This document shows positions 24,401 to 37,400 of a stretch of DNA of 64,000 bases, piece by piece. The notes below the pieces were generated by a model. It ran no database searches, was not told the DNA's origin, and was given only the letters and a program-made list of their open reading frames with translations. The stretch is from Marchantia polymorpha subsp. ruderalis (Eukaryota > Streptophyta > Marchantiopsida > Marchantiales > Marchantiaceae), in contig AP031358.1 of assembly GCA_037833965.1 (NCBI GenBank), positions 1,682,001 through 1,746,000 on the forward strand. Direction: 5' to 3'. The position numbers and the translations under genes were made by a program. The number at the start of each line of letters is the position of its first letter. Position 1 is the first letter of the stretch.

Positions 24401-25442
24401 TATTGAAACGAACCTTTTCCTTCTGCAGAGTCTGCAGCTGAGCATGATACTCATCCAGTCTTCTAAGGGTCAAGTCGGCATCAACTGTGTTCAGGGAAGC
24501 AGTGTCGGTCACTGGTGTCCCTGAAATTTCACCAATAATCTTTTGAATCTGGGTTTTAACTTCTACAAATTGTCTAGCCCGCTCCTCTTTCTTTGCTCGC
24601 AGTTCCTCCAGCTGTGGCGCAACCGCGGCTACTTGCTCCTTCAGAGTGCCCGTCCGTTTCTCCTGCCAGAATGAAACAGCCCCACAATCAGACATGGAAT
24701 GGTTGACATTACTAGAAATGACAGAGAACAACTTCTTGAGCGGGTTGTCCGCACAGCAGGATAGTCAGAAATGACGAACGTTGCACGGAGTTGGACAGCC
24801 AGTTCGAGAGGGAACTTCTCGATATACGTAATAGTCTCCGCTGGCGCAAGACGCACTGTCTGGTGAAGGGACTCCAAGTACTAGTTCACATGAAATCAAA
24901 TCACATAAGACAGCCTCAAGAAACTAACCCATTGAGTGGGTCGGTCACCAAGAACAGAGAACAGATTCGCAAGCTCCGCCTCGGCGTCGGCCAAGGCTTG
25001 GTGCAAGCGGGCCCGGGCGTGACTGGCTTGGTCCACCTTTCTTCGGTACACTTCTAAACACTCCTGCTCGAGCTGCAACAGCATCTTGTCCCTCTCCGCA
25101 TCACTTTCTCCGACCTCGTCCCAAATGTGCTGAATGAATGTGCACACATCAGAAACATTGAACAGCCAGTCAAAACCAAATGCTAAGGTTCTCAAGCCCT
25201 ACTCGTTGGTAGACAATTGACTTACTCGACCCTCGTAGACTGCGACTGCGAGTCACATGGCTTCTCGTGCTACTCAGAAAGGACGACTACATCTTAAGAG
25301 AGTTTCAGCAAAGCAGACAGATGCGTGGCGCATTTGCTTCATCCAAAGCAGAAACATCGGCCGTGCAGGTGTCGTTGCAAACCTGCAATTCTCGAAGTAG
25401 GGAACCACAAGTAGTGTCCACCTGCTGCTGTTGTTGCCCCAT
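21474..25442 (-). CDS. MAP65: MAP65/Ase1/PRC1-family microtubule-associated protein
   Basis: Cross-links antiparallel microtubules in the phragmoplast, spindle midzone and cortical arrays. Twelve exons, read 25383-25442, 24929-25129, 24414-24662, 24065-24280, 23795-23950, 23535-23694, 23270-23421, 23067-23154, 22876-22949, 22685-22759, 22216-22558, 21474-21784, join in frame to 694 residues. Near the start, [20 protein letters not shown] and [16 protein letters not shown] match the plant family. Coiled-coil rod follows to about residue 340 ([24 protein letters not shown]). The conserved microtubule-binding block is at about 385-480: [46 protein letters not shown] and [21 protein letters not shown]. 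The tail carries ALFGSRPSP-like and NRRLSL motifs, then a Ser/Gly/Pro-rich last exon. Arabidopsis MAP65-1 has about 590 residues, so this tail is roughly 100 longer. SRPSP, NRRLSL and SP sites in the tail suggest kinase control. Intron 4 has a GC donor. Confidence 0.95.
21845..21942. repeat. 49-bp tandem duplication in the last MAP65 intron
   Basis: Two adjacent 49-base copies (21845-21893 and 21894-21942) differ at only two positions. They lie in the intron at 21785-22215. The low divergence suggests a recent duplication. Confidence 0.9.
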
Positions 25443-27306
25443 TGGGCTCCACTGCCTTGGACCCAGCGCCTCGGAATACAATAGTTAAGAAGGCCAACTG
25501 AGAGTATACCACCACAGCCCCAGTCTCCCAGAGAGAACAGCAGTGTGCGAGAGTGTCAAGTTCCGAGATCGATGACGGGACGCTAGTTGGTCACAACAGC
25601 CTGCTCGGCTTTTATGAAGGGCGTCCAGGCTTGGCTACCAAAGAAGCTTTGCGCACGAAATCCAACGAACAATGTCCGTCTGCAAAACCAGCACCCTATC
25701 TGAAAGACTCCAGCTACCCTCGGCTTCCAGTGTTTTCCCCTGCTTACTCCATTCGCGACCTCCTCCGCACGTCGAGGATCTCCGAAACTAGACAAACGCC
25801 AGAGTCTTTCCACAGAGAATGTGTCAAGACGGGAGAATGTGAGAGCACAATGACCCGAATAGTGCCTCAAAATAGGACCAGGACCTCTAAACAGTGCTCG
25901 GCCTCTAGGGTCCACGTCCCTCCTCGGCTTCACTCACTCACTCAACTCGACCACCCTGACTTCAACACACAATGCCAAGATCCTGAGTTCAAATCGGAAC
26001 CTCCGCGCACGCCCGACGCGATGGAATCTTCTCTCTCCAGTGACACGGTACAAGGAGCTTGAACCGCAGCTGTTCAGCCCAATGCTGCCCCTGCTGCTCC
26101 GAGCTCCCCGCTCAACCGGAGGAGCAGCAAAAACGAAGAAGAATCCACGAAGACCGAAGAGAAGAAGCGGAGAAAAAACTTCGAGAAGAGGAGGAGATGG
26201 TGGTGGTGGTGGTGTACAAGCGCAGGCAGAGGCTGCCGAAAGCAAAGATCCGGGCGACGAGCCCAAATCGACCTCCGCTCGCGGTGCGGATCAATCGAAT
26301 CAGCGTTCACAGTCTCTGACTGACAGACTGACGAGGCCTCGTCCCTCTTCGTCTTCCTCTCTCGCAGTTTTTCGGAAATCTAGACTCTGCGCGGCCTGCT
26401 CTCTTTCTTCCTTTCCTTTCCTTTCCCTTCCCTTCCTTTCCTTTCTCCCTCCCTCGCTCCGCACTCTTTCGCCCAGCCTCTGAAGTGGAGCGGGATCAAA
26501 CACTGGCGCCTGCGTCGCCCAGTCCGCTTTCACCTCTCCCGCTCCCGCTCCCGCTCCGCGCTCCCGTCGTTAGTCCCGGCTCGCGCTCCGTCCTCTCGCA
26601 CAACGGTAACTCTTCTCCCATTACTTTCATCCTTCCACGGTTCGATCCGACGGCCTTCCGGAAACTACTGCCCCATGCGATCGGGAGTTTCAGGGGCCAC
26701 TCCATCGTTAGATCCCGAGGAGGCAGCCCGGCTCCGTTGGATTCGTTTACCCTCTACCTCGCTCGGGTAAATTTACCGTGGTGAATCTTTCTGTCGGAAT
26801 CGAGGTATGTTACATATTATGAAAGCAGATTAATTTATACCGTCAGATTAATATGATCGGAAGGTTATAAGTTCTTGCGGAATTGAATATTTATTTCCGG
26901 CTTCTGACAGTATACTATTCTGGGAGTGCCGACCGGGTACCTGGAAGATATACCCTGTAGAGGAGGAGAAGTCTCACGGGGCGACGGGGAGGCGCCGGTG
27001 ATGGCAGACGGAAAGCCTGCAAGGATTAGCAGGCTGACACGTTCCACGTGGCATGAGATCACATGCGGATGATGAATGTAGCAGAGGCGTCAGTGATGGC
27101 GCAGCCCGTCGGGAGTTACCTCGTGGGGTCCATGGGAATAACCCCGCGCGTACAAGAGAGTGAAAGATGGTTAATACCCGGGTGACGCCCTCCCTGCTGC
27201 GCATACTATACGTTACCCGCCAACGGCTGGAACGTCTCCCGGCGAAGGGCAATACTCGCCGTGAATTTGACCCCGCAGATGACCGTTGGCGATTGGCACG
27301 CTAATG
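25443..27306. other. MAP65 upstream region: leader and promoter
   Basis: The stretch is GC-rich up to about 26.8 kb. It contains several open frames on both strands with no ATG context, no splice continuity and low-complexity composition, so I treat them as non-coding. The MAP65 leader is probably in the first kilobase. At 26.9-27.3 kb there is a GC-rich stretch with a CGCCAACGG/CCGTTGGCG inverted pair, but no recognised gene. Confidence 0.45.
26401..26460. repeat. Polypyrimidine (CCTTT/CCCTT) tract
   Basis: Almost pure C/T on the + strand, so GGGAA/GGAAA-rich on the MAP65 sense strand, about 1 kb before the MAP65 start codon. It resembles in reverse the GGGAA tract at 385-417. Confidence 0.7.
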
Positions 27307-27329
27307 TGATGATGATGACGATGATGATG
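27307..27329. repeat. (GAT)n microsatellite
   Basis: Seven GAT-type triplets interrupted by one GAC. A similar longer GAT/GAC run occurs at about 59002-59037. Confidence 0.8.
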
Positions 27330-28484
27330 CTCATCACGTCAAAGACTCGACTCGATCCCATCTTACCCATCATTCACGACCATCCATGACCATTCAGCGG
27401 ATTGGCGAAACCATGAAAAGAAACTCCCATGGACATACTCATGTACCCGTTGCAGGCACGCTTGCATGCATGCATGCCCCATACGCGCATGCATGTGCCA
27501 TCTACATTTTAAACAATTTAAACTCGAGCGCCGAAGCGCGCCGCCTGTATGGTTCATGCGAGCGAGGATAATGAACTTCGCGTAACAGACACTCGCTCCC
27601 GTTCTGATTTTTTTACTCCATTCATTTTGTACCTCTCTAAGATTATTGTTACGAACCATTTTTCTCTTCCTTTCCATTCGGCTTATGTGCTGTATCGTGC
27701 TTGAGATGTCAATTACGAAAAATCTTGATATTCGATTTGACAACAAAAGCCATCATAGACAGAATGTCAAGTCTTCCATGTTTCTGTACACTCTTCACGC
27801 CAAAAATTATAGTTTAATGAGTCGGGTGTTGGGAAAAAAACTCAAGAAATTTTGGGAATATTCCATAAACCTATGAATGCAAACCATCAAGTTTGGACTA
27901 AACTTCAATGGCTCACAATGGAAACAATTTACTAATGAAATTACAATTTTTAATATATACAAGATAAAGGTCTAACGAGAAATAAATGCATCTACCACTT
28001 CTGGTACTATCATTGAATTAACAATTAATAGTAACAAGTATACTAAATGTGATCAACAAGTTAGACTTTACACTTCTAGTTCAAGGAAAAAAATTAGAAG
28101 ATTGTTCATCATTTCAACGGAGGTTATTATGATTGTAAGAGTTTTTCAATTACAAAATTTGTACTATTTTACTTCCACATATCTCAAGAATGAACTTCAT
28201 TGATCATTTGTGAAGATAAAAATTAAATTAAAAGACTCAATGAACTAAGATTGTTATAAGTATCATTACATTCATCAATATATGATGATTTTGAAATTTA
28301 TCTTTGTATCAGATGTTTGTATCACATATTTAAATTTTCTAGAGATAATGATATCATCAAAGTTATTTTTGGTAAACTATCAAAGAAATTTAAAATTTTA
28401 TTTTACAATTTTTTATACAAATTTAAAGCAAAAAATGTAAGTGAGTTGGCAACTACTATGAGATAATAATATTGATATATATAA
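27330..28484. other. Start of the gene-poor region
   Basis: AT content rises steeply after about 27.6 kb. A GCATGCATGCATG alternating run sits near 27.47-27.49 kb. No coding signal is supported. Confidence 0.5.
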
Positions 28485-28893
28485 GGGAATGTTAAAACAA
28501 CGACACAAATTGTTAAAACGACCACACTGAGATACTAAAAAATGTTTAAACAACCCTTACCACGCTTTTTTGATGACTTATCAAAGAACTTGGTCACGCT
28601 TCTCGCATCTGGCTGCTTCCTTGTCATCCACACTAGCCAAATCTTACCTGCTCCTGGCGCAGACAAGTATGGTTGCAAGCTATACTTCCTCGTTCCTATA
28701 GAACTCCTCAACAAATATGGCACACACGAAATCAAGATGGTCAGACAGAGCGCGGGCACCCTGAGCATTCAAACTAAAAATGTCCCTGCATACAATCTCC
28801 GCATCCGTCAGCCTCTGTCTGGCCCTTATAGACTTGAGTGCAAAAAGATTTGTTTTTGATTGATGACACCTTTGTGGTTGTTTTAACATTCCC
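28485..28893. mobile_element. Non-autonomous TIR element (MITE-like), 409 bp
   Basis: The ends are perfect 17-base inverted repeats, GGGAATGTTAAAACAAC at 28485 and its reverse complement ending at 28893; similarity continues a few bases inward. The flanks look like an 8-base target duplication with one mismatch (ATATATAA left, ATATATAT right), as in hAT elements, but the AT-rich site makes this unsure. A partial copy of the end (TGTTAAAACGACCAC) lies just inside the left terminus, a subterminal repeat. The interior is GC-richer than its surroundings and holds a 105-codon frame (28542-28859, +) and minus-strand frames, none matching a transposase I know. Confidence 0.8.
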
Positions 28894-29642
28894 ATATATA
28901 TGTGTGTGTGATGTCAACATGCTTACATTAGATTTATTATCTTATAAAAAGTCAAACAAACAACTTTAAATTATTTAAATGTTAACTACAAGATCAAAAT
29001 AAAAATTACGACATGTCAAGATTTTGTTGGAAAACATTTTATCAAATATCAACCGTTTATCAATTGAAGATACATATAAACTACAATGCTCCACATTTTG
29101 TATCAAATGTGTGTCTAATTGGATCAACATAGTTTTGACTAATTTTATTGCATGACAATATATTCAACACACACATATTGATATTAATAAAGCATTATAA
29201 CGGAATTTTTTTTATCTTCTTGAGGTTAATATTTATATATTTAACAAGAATCAAACAAGAATCATACAATAAAGACAAGTGATAATAAAAGCACAATTTG
29301 ACAAATAAGTACATAATACGTCATTGATTGCTACGTAAACGGAAGAAAAACACAACAGATTGTATTGCTAGTAATAAAAACCTTGCAACGAGATCACATG
29401 CTCTGATCAGATTGCACACGCGAATACTCAATCGCTTCACTTGTACACCCGTCCCGTTTTAAATCGCGCACCTACAAGCTTTCTGTTGCAATTTCAAGGG
29501 TTCATCTTAAGACAATAGAATGAATCACAATGATAAAGTGCATTTTCCAATAGAACATGAAAAACATGTGTTAGTAGAGTAATTTTCCAACACGGGTTAG
29601 TTAATCTCACCAAGCTCAAAAATCACACTCATTAACGTAATT

Positions 29643-29660
29643 ACTTTGATACCAATTTGT
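29643..29660 (-). mobile_element. Possible LTR-retrotransposon primer-binding site (relic)
   Basis: On the minus strand this reads TGACA, two bases, then TTGGTATCAAAGT. Plant LTR elements primed by initiator tRNA-Met carry TGGTATCAGAG just after an LTR ending in CA, so there is one mismatch in eleven. No paired LTR, gag or pol frame was found nearby; at most this is a decayed fragment. Confidence 0.25.
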
Positions 29661-30783
29661 CAGGTTTAAACCAAGAATCAATAAATACAATAAAACAATT
29701 CAACACAATGAGTAAACACAAAACGTGAGATGTTGCGTGGTTCTCAACATTCAAGTCCAATTGATGATTTTAACGGAAAGGGTCATCGTAATAGAAAGTA
29801 GATCTTCAAAAGGCAAACCACACTTTTCATACATATATCAATGGCTTAAATTGATGGATACTAATTTTTTTCATTCATAAGTGAATCAAGGTTAGTGATA
29901 TAATAATTTTGATCTTTTCATTATTCCAAAATTTAAAATATCAATCATAATCTAATTCCATGTAATGTTATTACCACTTTTATGTGCTGACACATATAGG
30001 ATGGAATATTTACTCACTTACTTCATACGACATGTATGTATTGCCCCCATCATGTTATACACATTGGTTCATTAGATAGCAAATTAATCTACTAAAGGTA
30101 AAGGGCTTCACAATATAGTAACATAACATCATCACGTTAGATGCTTCTATGCTGGTGGAGACTATTTACATGCTTCACAAGTAATGTAGGCGATTGATCT
30201 AAACAGTTAGGGTGCTTTGGTTGCAGTATGAGATATCTACCAGTGCAATGCAATGGGGTATAGCTCTATCCTACCGTTTTGGTATACTTCATGTTCTACT
30301 TGATGAAGTCTTCCTAATTCTCTCATATACAACTCACTCCTCCAGATAAAATTTACCGTGGCACAAAACATTTTCATTGTCTACTTTACCTACAAATACT
30401 GCACAGGAGTGAATAAGCAACTCCAGGAATTTTGCTCCCCAAGTTCCTCACAGTGTCCAAGTGCCTTCAGTTCACGAAATGCAAGAGGTGTAGCAGAAAG
30501 AGCGATGCGATCCAGCAGAATAAGATTTCTGGATAGATCTAGGGAGCGGAATCTCCCGAAAGGAGAATGAGCAGCAGCAGCTACGGATGACATTGGGTTT
30601 GGCACTCATGCAGAGGAGGCAGATATCGGGCATTCTGCCTCTACCTCATATCATCGTCCGCAGTGCTGCGCTCAAGACAGATCCAACAGTGCTTTCACGG
30701 ACTATTTATGGCCTATGAGGCACGCGGTCGAACTAATCTTCAGCGTCTGAGCTTGCATTCTGTTCTGTTGCATAGCTCCAGCA

Positions 30784-30845
30784 TCTTGTACATCGAATCT
30801 CACGTCATTACATTGCGTTCGATGTGAGATTCCATGTACAAGATT
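30784..30845. repeat. Imperfect hairpin, 24-bp arms
   Basis: Arms 30784-30807 and 30822-30845 pair at 22 of 24 positions across a 14-base loop. The sequence lies in AT-rich non-coding DNA. Confidence 0.85.
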
Positions 30846-32228
30846 TGTAACAACAACTTTTCATCGCATATTACTCTTCCTTTCGCATTAGAGGTTTCCA
30901 AATCAGATGCACAAGATCATGGACGGGAATTGAATCCATTTGAGAATAGTACCCAGTATTCGTTCCCATTGATCTTTGATTTACGCTTGAGTTAAGCATA
31001 TCCATGAATAAAAATTTTAATGAGTGAATTTAGAAACATTGTTTTTTCTTTTTTTGTCCAAAGCGGAGCGAAAAACCGTGTTTGGTCTAAAGTGTTATGA
31101 CAAACTATCAGAACCCATGGAATTTTTGGTTTGATATAAACATATCCTTAATATATGTGTGGGTGAATACAGGAAATGATTATATTCTCATTACAATTAA
31201 ACTCGAGGGTCTTGTGGTCATAATTGATGTGATGCATATTTTCCATTATATAATATCTTCCGAGCCTTAAGGGCTTGATGAAATCTTGCATACTTCTTTA
31301 AAATAATTTTCCATGGGTTATAATCTTCTCAAGCCAAAATGAAATCGCAATCACAGGTAATATCTTGAAGTTTACAAGGTATGTATTAGGTTTTCGTGAT
31401 TGTTTTTCGATTAATTTCTTGAAATCAAATTCTACGAAAGAGCTTACTGTTATAGGTATGTTATGAAAACCCCTTCTTCCTTTCGTTCTTTTATCTTTGT
31501 CATTGTCATGTTTCCATAAGAATTTAATGAGTTTAGCAGCAGTCTATATTTTCTCTTAAGATCATGCCGCTTAAATCTATGATGAATTTTAAGAATTGTC
31601 ATGAAATTAGTCTGTAATTTCCACTTTGTCTTTTGATGGCATTGGCTCAGTTTTGTTCTCAAATGTTATGTTCATCTTTCTCATCGAAGCCAAATAGTTT
31701 GTTTCGTTCTGAGAATACAAAAAAGATTATGTACGTGTATTATGATATGAGTTGGAGTTTCCCATTTCTCTAATTATTCCCTCATGGCGCGTAGACATTA
31801 CATCAAGCAATTTTTTACTTAAAGAACTTATCCTATATATCGTTGTTTATTAGCTTGGGGGCCTCTATCCCTAACCAAGTGTACTTTCTGGTTATGAAAT
31901 CTTTCGAATCCGTGTTTCAAATAACCTAAATTCATGCTTCAAGCTCTTGAGATCTGGAAAGTACTTTAAATTTGATGGTTTATATTCCAATGGTTGATAT
32001 GCTCAAACAAAACCTTGCTCATTATAAGGTAAAGAAATAAGTCAAATCGGGTTAATAAGCTCCGGGCATCTTGAAAGCGCTAGGGATCCGCTAAAACAAT
32101 AAGTAAAAATCACAGAAGGTTTTGATTACGGTTGAACAAGATAAAAAGCATGGGGAAACACGTACATGGACATAGATTTGCAAATATCGGAAGCGTAGTA
32201 ACAATGAGCTCCAGTGCAAACCAGCTTC

Positions 32229-32269
32229 GATGCTCTTGGGGAGCTGCAGACCAGCTCCCAAAGAGCATC
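32229..32269. repeat. Hairpin, 18-bp arms with 5-base loop
   Basis: Arms 32229-32246 and 32252-32269 pair at 17 of 18 positions around the loop CAGAC. The stem is about half GC, unusual for this AT-rich neighbourhood. Confidence 0.85.
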
Positions 32270-33535
32270 CCATTGTCTGTTAATGGAGAAGCGGTTAGGA
32301 TTCGAGAATCCACGACACATGTTGCTCCTTCTCACAAGAGCGAGCCATGCAACAGCAAATGAGTGGATGAGTCAAAATGCCTCCACAAGTCCATTGATTC
32401 CCTTCTGAACGGTGACAAAAGAGGGGCACGTTGAAGGCGTCAAAAAAACGAAGGACGTTCAAAAAAGCGTGACGGAATCCGAATTCAAATGTTTCAAATT
32501 TAGGGGACTAAAGATGGCAAATCTGATAACATGAAGCTTCTCGGGTCTGCAACCTCCGGGCTGACTCTCATTCAGGTTTACCTCAGATGGCTTTTCGGTA
32601 GGTCACCATGATTCTAGAAGACTAGAATTCCGCATCATACTCATAACCTAAACACCATCTCACACAATCTCTCAAGGTATCACTCCAACTCATACACTCA
32701 TCGACACTCCAAGGTATTGAAAATTTGTCACTCTTTCATATATGAAACAAGTCTCTACATATGAACTCTTTAAATTTGCTTAAGAGTCTCTTCCCTACCT
32801 CTCTTTATATATTATTTGAAAATTTATCACAGTAACAAATGGTAATTCCTTTCTAACCTACTTTTACAAAGATAAACCATAGTAAGGTTGACTAGTTATC
32901 AATATGTGGCAACATGCCAGTGGACTCCTAAACCTTCTAGATTTTTACCAATCCCTAGATTGAGATGGCGACATGCCATTTGTGCCTTTCCAACTTCTAG
33001 AACTTTCACTTTCCACTAAGTCAACATTAGACTTAGTCTAACCAATGAATTACTCCTTACTTTAGTCAAACCAATCAAAACTAAACATGAAGTCCAAAAG
33101 TATTTTATCTTGGAATCTAGACTTTTGTACAAGACAAAATAGAAGCGTTCACTCAAATCTTCTATAACTTCTCTAGTTATTCCACCAAGTATAGACATTA
33201 TAGCTAAACTATCTAAACTTAGTCATAACTAGCTAGATTTAGTCATGACTATCATAACCATGATTATCTCTTTGGCTAATTCTAGTTTTATTTCACACAT
33301 GCAATATCCGGTCTTACAGGTCCAGGCATTTTCACGATGCCCGAGCCAAATTTGGACAGAAATTAGTATCTAACGCAAATTTGTAGGCTTTCCAAGTGGC
33401 TTTTGGAGGGAGAAAGTGTTTCGTTTGAATATAGTATGACTGACATGTGAGCATGGTTCTTACACATTTATTTCGTAAAGTGTGTACGAAGTAATATGAT
33501 GCATACTTTCTCTTGTTATCCACTTGTACCGTTGG

Positions 33536-33604
33536 TAATATAGAAAAGAGTATGGGAAGATCCATCAGGTCTTCGTGGAAAGCAAAAGAGTAACATGGGG
33601 CTAG
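33536..33604 (+). repeat. Dispersed repeat, copy 1
   Basis: Shares with 46967-47039 the order TAATATAG, GGGAAGA-CCATCA, GTCTT and ATGGGGCTA with similar spacing. About 80% of bases match over the first 37, then the match weakens. Likely a diverged transposon relic. Confidence 0.55.
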
Positions 33605-34432
33605 TTACTAGTAGAATCACATAAGAAGTAAATACTTCATTAGAAATTCATTCAATGAAGATTAAAGACTTTACAAAGAACAATAGCATATGAAATAACA
33701 TTGATCCATGTGATTGATGTATTCTAAGTATCAACACCTCATGTTTGTTATTTAATTCGGGTTTATAATAAAGTCAATACAATGTACTAATGAGTATGAA
33801 GTATGAGTTTTCACAAAGTCATATGTATTGAATTTGTGTCACAATGTTGCAAATTTAATTTTAACCTGTTTTTAACTTTTATTGATTATTTATTACATCA
33901 ATACTTATGTTTTATGAGAAATTCATCCTCAAGTGTCATACAAAAATCATGATAAAGAATTTTATCATGTTTTTTAATAGGAAAAATTGCCATGTAAAGT
34001 TGAAAAAATAAATTATAATATATTAGTTTCAAATATGTACAATTATAAATAAGACAGATAGATTTTAATTTATTTGATAACAATATATTTTTGAACATGA
34101 AATCAAATATTAGATTGATCATATTGTAATAATAAGTCAACATATAGAAATATATTCATCTTCAATTCAATCTTAAATTATAATCCAAAGATTTATCATG
34201 GAAATTGATCGTTCAACTTGGAGACGGTGCCAACTTTCTAATTGTAGAGTACTATAGTGGCGTTCTAGCAGCACAAATAGACATTATCAGTATTTTGTTA
34301 CTCACTCTTGTAAACATCAATTGTATTTGCTCTTCCAATATCACTATTAATATAGTATCCAATATTACTTTGAGTGTTAGTGCATGGAGCTTCAAGGGCT
34401 ATTTCAAGTCTTGTATGAGTTGTCATTCGCAT

Positions 34433-34460
34433 TATATATATATATATATATATATATATA
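34433..34460. repeat. (TA)14 microsatellite
   Basis: Twenty-eight bases of uninterrupted TA inside the AT-rich block. Confidence 0.95.
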
Positions 34461-37400
34461 CAACTTATTCAACTATACTAACTTAGATCAAGCTAAACTA
34501 AATTATCAAAATTACTAATGTGAAATCAAAACAATCTTCTACTTGATACATGTTGTAAGTATTGTAAACTTCATAATCTACACAATTGCTTCACGGCAAA
34601 TATTAAATTAAAAATGTAATCGACATTAGTCAAATAAATAAAACTAACTGGAATAATTTGTAGTCAAAATAGAATAAACTACAAAAATATTAAGGTAATA
34701 AAGTTGCAATGATTCAAATTATATTTCTTATACAAAATCTTTGAACTCACTTTATGTTTACTAAAGTTCTTCAAGGTTATAACTTTGGTCAATTCATCGA
34801 TTCTATTGAATTTGTGGTCAATACTGTCTAGCTCAGTTTTCTTCTCAAATTTTTAATTATGTAAATGTGATTCATTTTTTATTCATCATTTGATTTTTAA
34901 TAAATTATGAATCAATTTTATTATCACAATGAATAATTTAGTGCTTCAATCTTATTTTCAACCATATAATTTATTATGTTGTTTTTATTGTATCTATATA
35001 TTTAACTTTTGTTCTTGATTGAGCTATGCAATTTTGCAAATATATATTTCTAACTAATACATCACTTACATATCGAATATAGATACATGTTTAATTATAT
35101 TTTTTAATGTCAACATCTTGACTATAATTAGCATCAACATTTTATTGTAAGCATTTGGTATTGTTTGATAAGCCATGAAATGTCAAAGCATAATGTTTTT
35201 TATACTTTAATAACATGAAATGAGATTTATTATATTCCAATGCATCTTTCTTATATTTAATTTATCATGTGTTCATCTTGACCATAGCTCAAACATTAAA
35301 AGAAGTTGTGCATATGATTAGATGTTTAAGAATTGTCACTATTGTTTCATAAAAAATTAATGACATATTTTTCTTATCAATGACATTGATTAGATTTAAG
35401 CTGCAAAAAGATTAAAACGTGTCATCAAGTGAGTTTATACTACTTTAAAATCGTCAATGTTAAACTATGAATCACACATTGAATATATTTGACTTGATTT
35501 AGATTTAATCTTATTCGAATTTTTCAATTTTTTAATCTCAATATACTTTTGAATTTTTTTTCAATACTTCATTTTGAATAAAGATTTAAAATGAAAATTA
35601 AATTTCAATCTCATTATGTAGAGTTCTTGTCAAAATAAGTAAATCATCTACATGAGATTGTAAAAAAATGAAATTGAAGATTTCATTGACACATATGAAT
35701 CATACATATTTTGTGAAAATCCTTGTGATTCCATGAATTTATATAATGATTTCACCAATATATGCATCAACTTATCTTGATCTTTGTTCTCATAATCAAC
35801 AAATTGTGTCATATAAAATTTTTGTTTGAATGATTGATATAAAATAACTTAACTATATATATTCAATTAATAATTAGAATGATTATAATTCAATTTCAAC
35901 TTCTTAATTTCAAACTCAATGTATATTGGATGATGTCACATCATTAGATGTATAATGATCAATCTTTCTATCAATAAAATTAATGAGTGGAAAATTTACT
36001 TTTTGTCAATATTTGAAACTTGAACATTTTTTCACTAATCAATAATTAGAATCGATGAAAAAAAACATTGAAATTAACAATAATTTAATGAGTTAGTAGA
36101 TAATATAAACTACAATACTTCTCATCACTAGCAAATTAAAAAAAATAACATTGTTAAGCGTATGATGCAACTGAAAGAATAAAGATGTATGAAATACACT
36201 GAAATTCATTGTGATATAATTTAGATGATGTCAAAAAATTAGTTACATTAGAGTAGAATGATTTATCAAATACATTGCAACTATTTGTGACACAATTCAT
36301 ATGGCATCAAGAAATCAATTACATAAAAAACAAAATATGTACTAATTATAATGTATTTTTAAGAGTTTCATTCCAATAATCATAAAATAAATCAGAAAAT
36401 CTTAGCATATTGAACATATTATCAACAATGTTTGACTGATTTTTTCAGATTAACGTGTTATTGGGAAATATAAACTGTAATTAGATGAAATACAATTTTT
36501 TGTAATTATATTTTTTTACTCCTCGTAGGTTTACGTACTCACTTAGTCTATACTCAATTTCACATTATGTCTAATATGAGTCTCAACTTGAACTTTTCAA
36601 TTTTTAAAAACTATAAAGATCTAGAACTTTTGTGTGTGCAAATAAATGAACACAAATCTTAAATAATCAACGATTCAGCATATATTTAAAACTTTCCAAC
36701 AAGTTAGATTTTAAGAGAGAAAATACAAACAAAAGTAAATTGTGCATATTCATATAAATCTTTGGAATTGTGATATTCATCATACAGTTGGATGTTTATC
36801 ACGTGTTGGAAGCAAATGGATGTATAATATTCAAATATACTAAATCTAGTACTAAGATGACTCATGTATTATATTTTAGGTTTATATATATGAGTAAAAG
36901 TTAACTATACTCATTGATGATAGTAGCTTGCTACCTCAGATTTGTAAAGTTAAGTTAGAGTTGTATGAACAATTATGCAGACATCATATGAAAACTTTGA
37001 TGTCAAATTTCAACATTTAAAAAATTGTTGTAAGTATTCAACTGATGCTTATAAACATATAGCATTGATTCAATTACATCAATCTAAACAATCATTATAA
37101 TCAAATAAATAATTTCCGATTAATGATTAATTTTTTAACTTTCATTATGTATAGAATCAATTATGATTATTTTTGAAAATGATTATTCAAAAGATATATT
37201 TTTAAATAAATAAAATGAAAATCATATTCATGAACATGTCATTAAATTCTGATGTAGTTTATGAAAATAATATTTTTTTTATTTGATCAAAATGAAGTTA
37301 TTATTACAGGTTTTATATTTATATTATAAAATTTACAAATAATTATTAAAATCAGCAATAATCTATAATTTTAGTTTTGGAATTAGGTCGGAAAAAAATA

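Larger units (their letters stand above)
28894..33535. other. AT-rich gene-poor DNA with repeat relics
   Basis: No supported gene. It contains a primer-binding-site-like sequence (29643-29655), two hairpins listed separately, and a small GC-richer patch at 32.1-32.4 kb. Open frames are short and scattered over all frames. Confidence 0.5.

Noticed and set aside
25553-26062. 169-codon + strand open frame upstream of MAP65
   Set aside because: It starts at GTG, has no splice or domain support, and lies over the probable MAP65 leader.
26040-26483. 147-codon + strand frame rich in R/K/S/P
   Set aside because: Low-complexity translation of a purine and pyrimidine tract; opposite frames are equally open.
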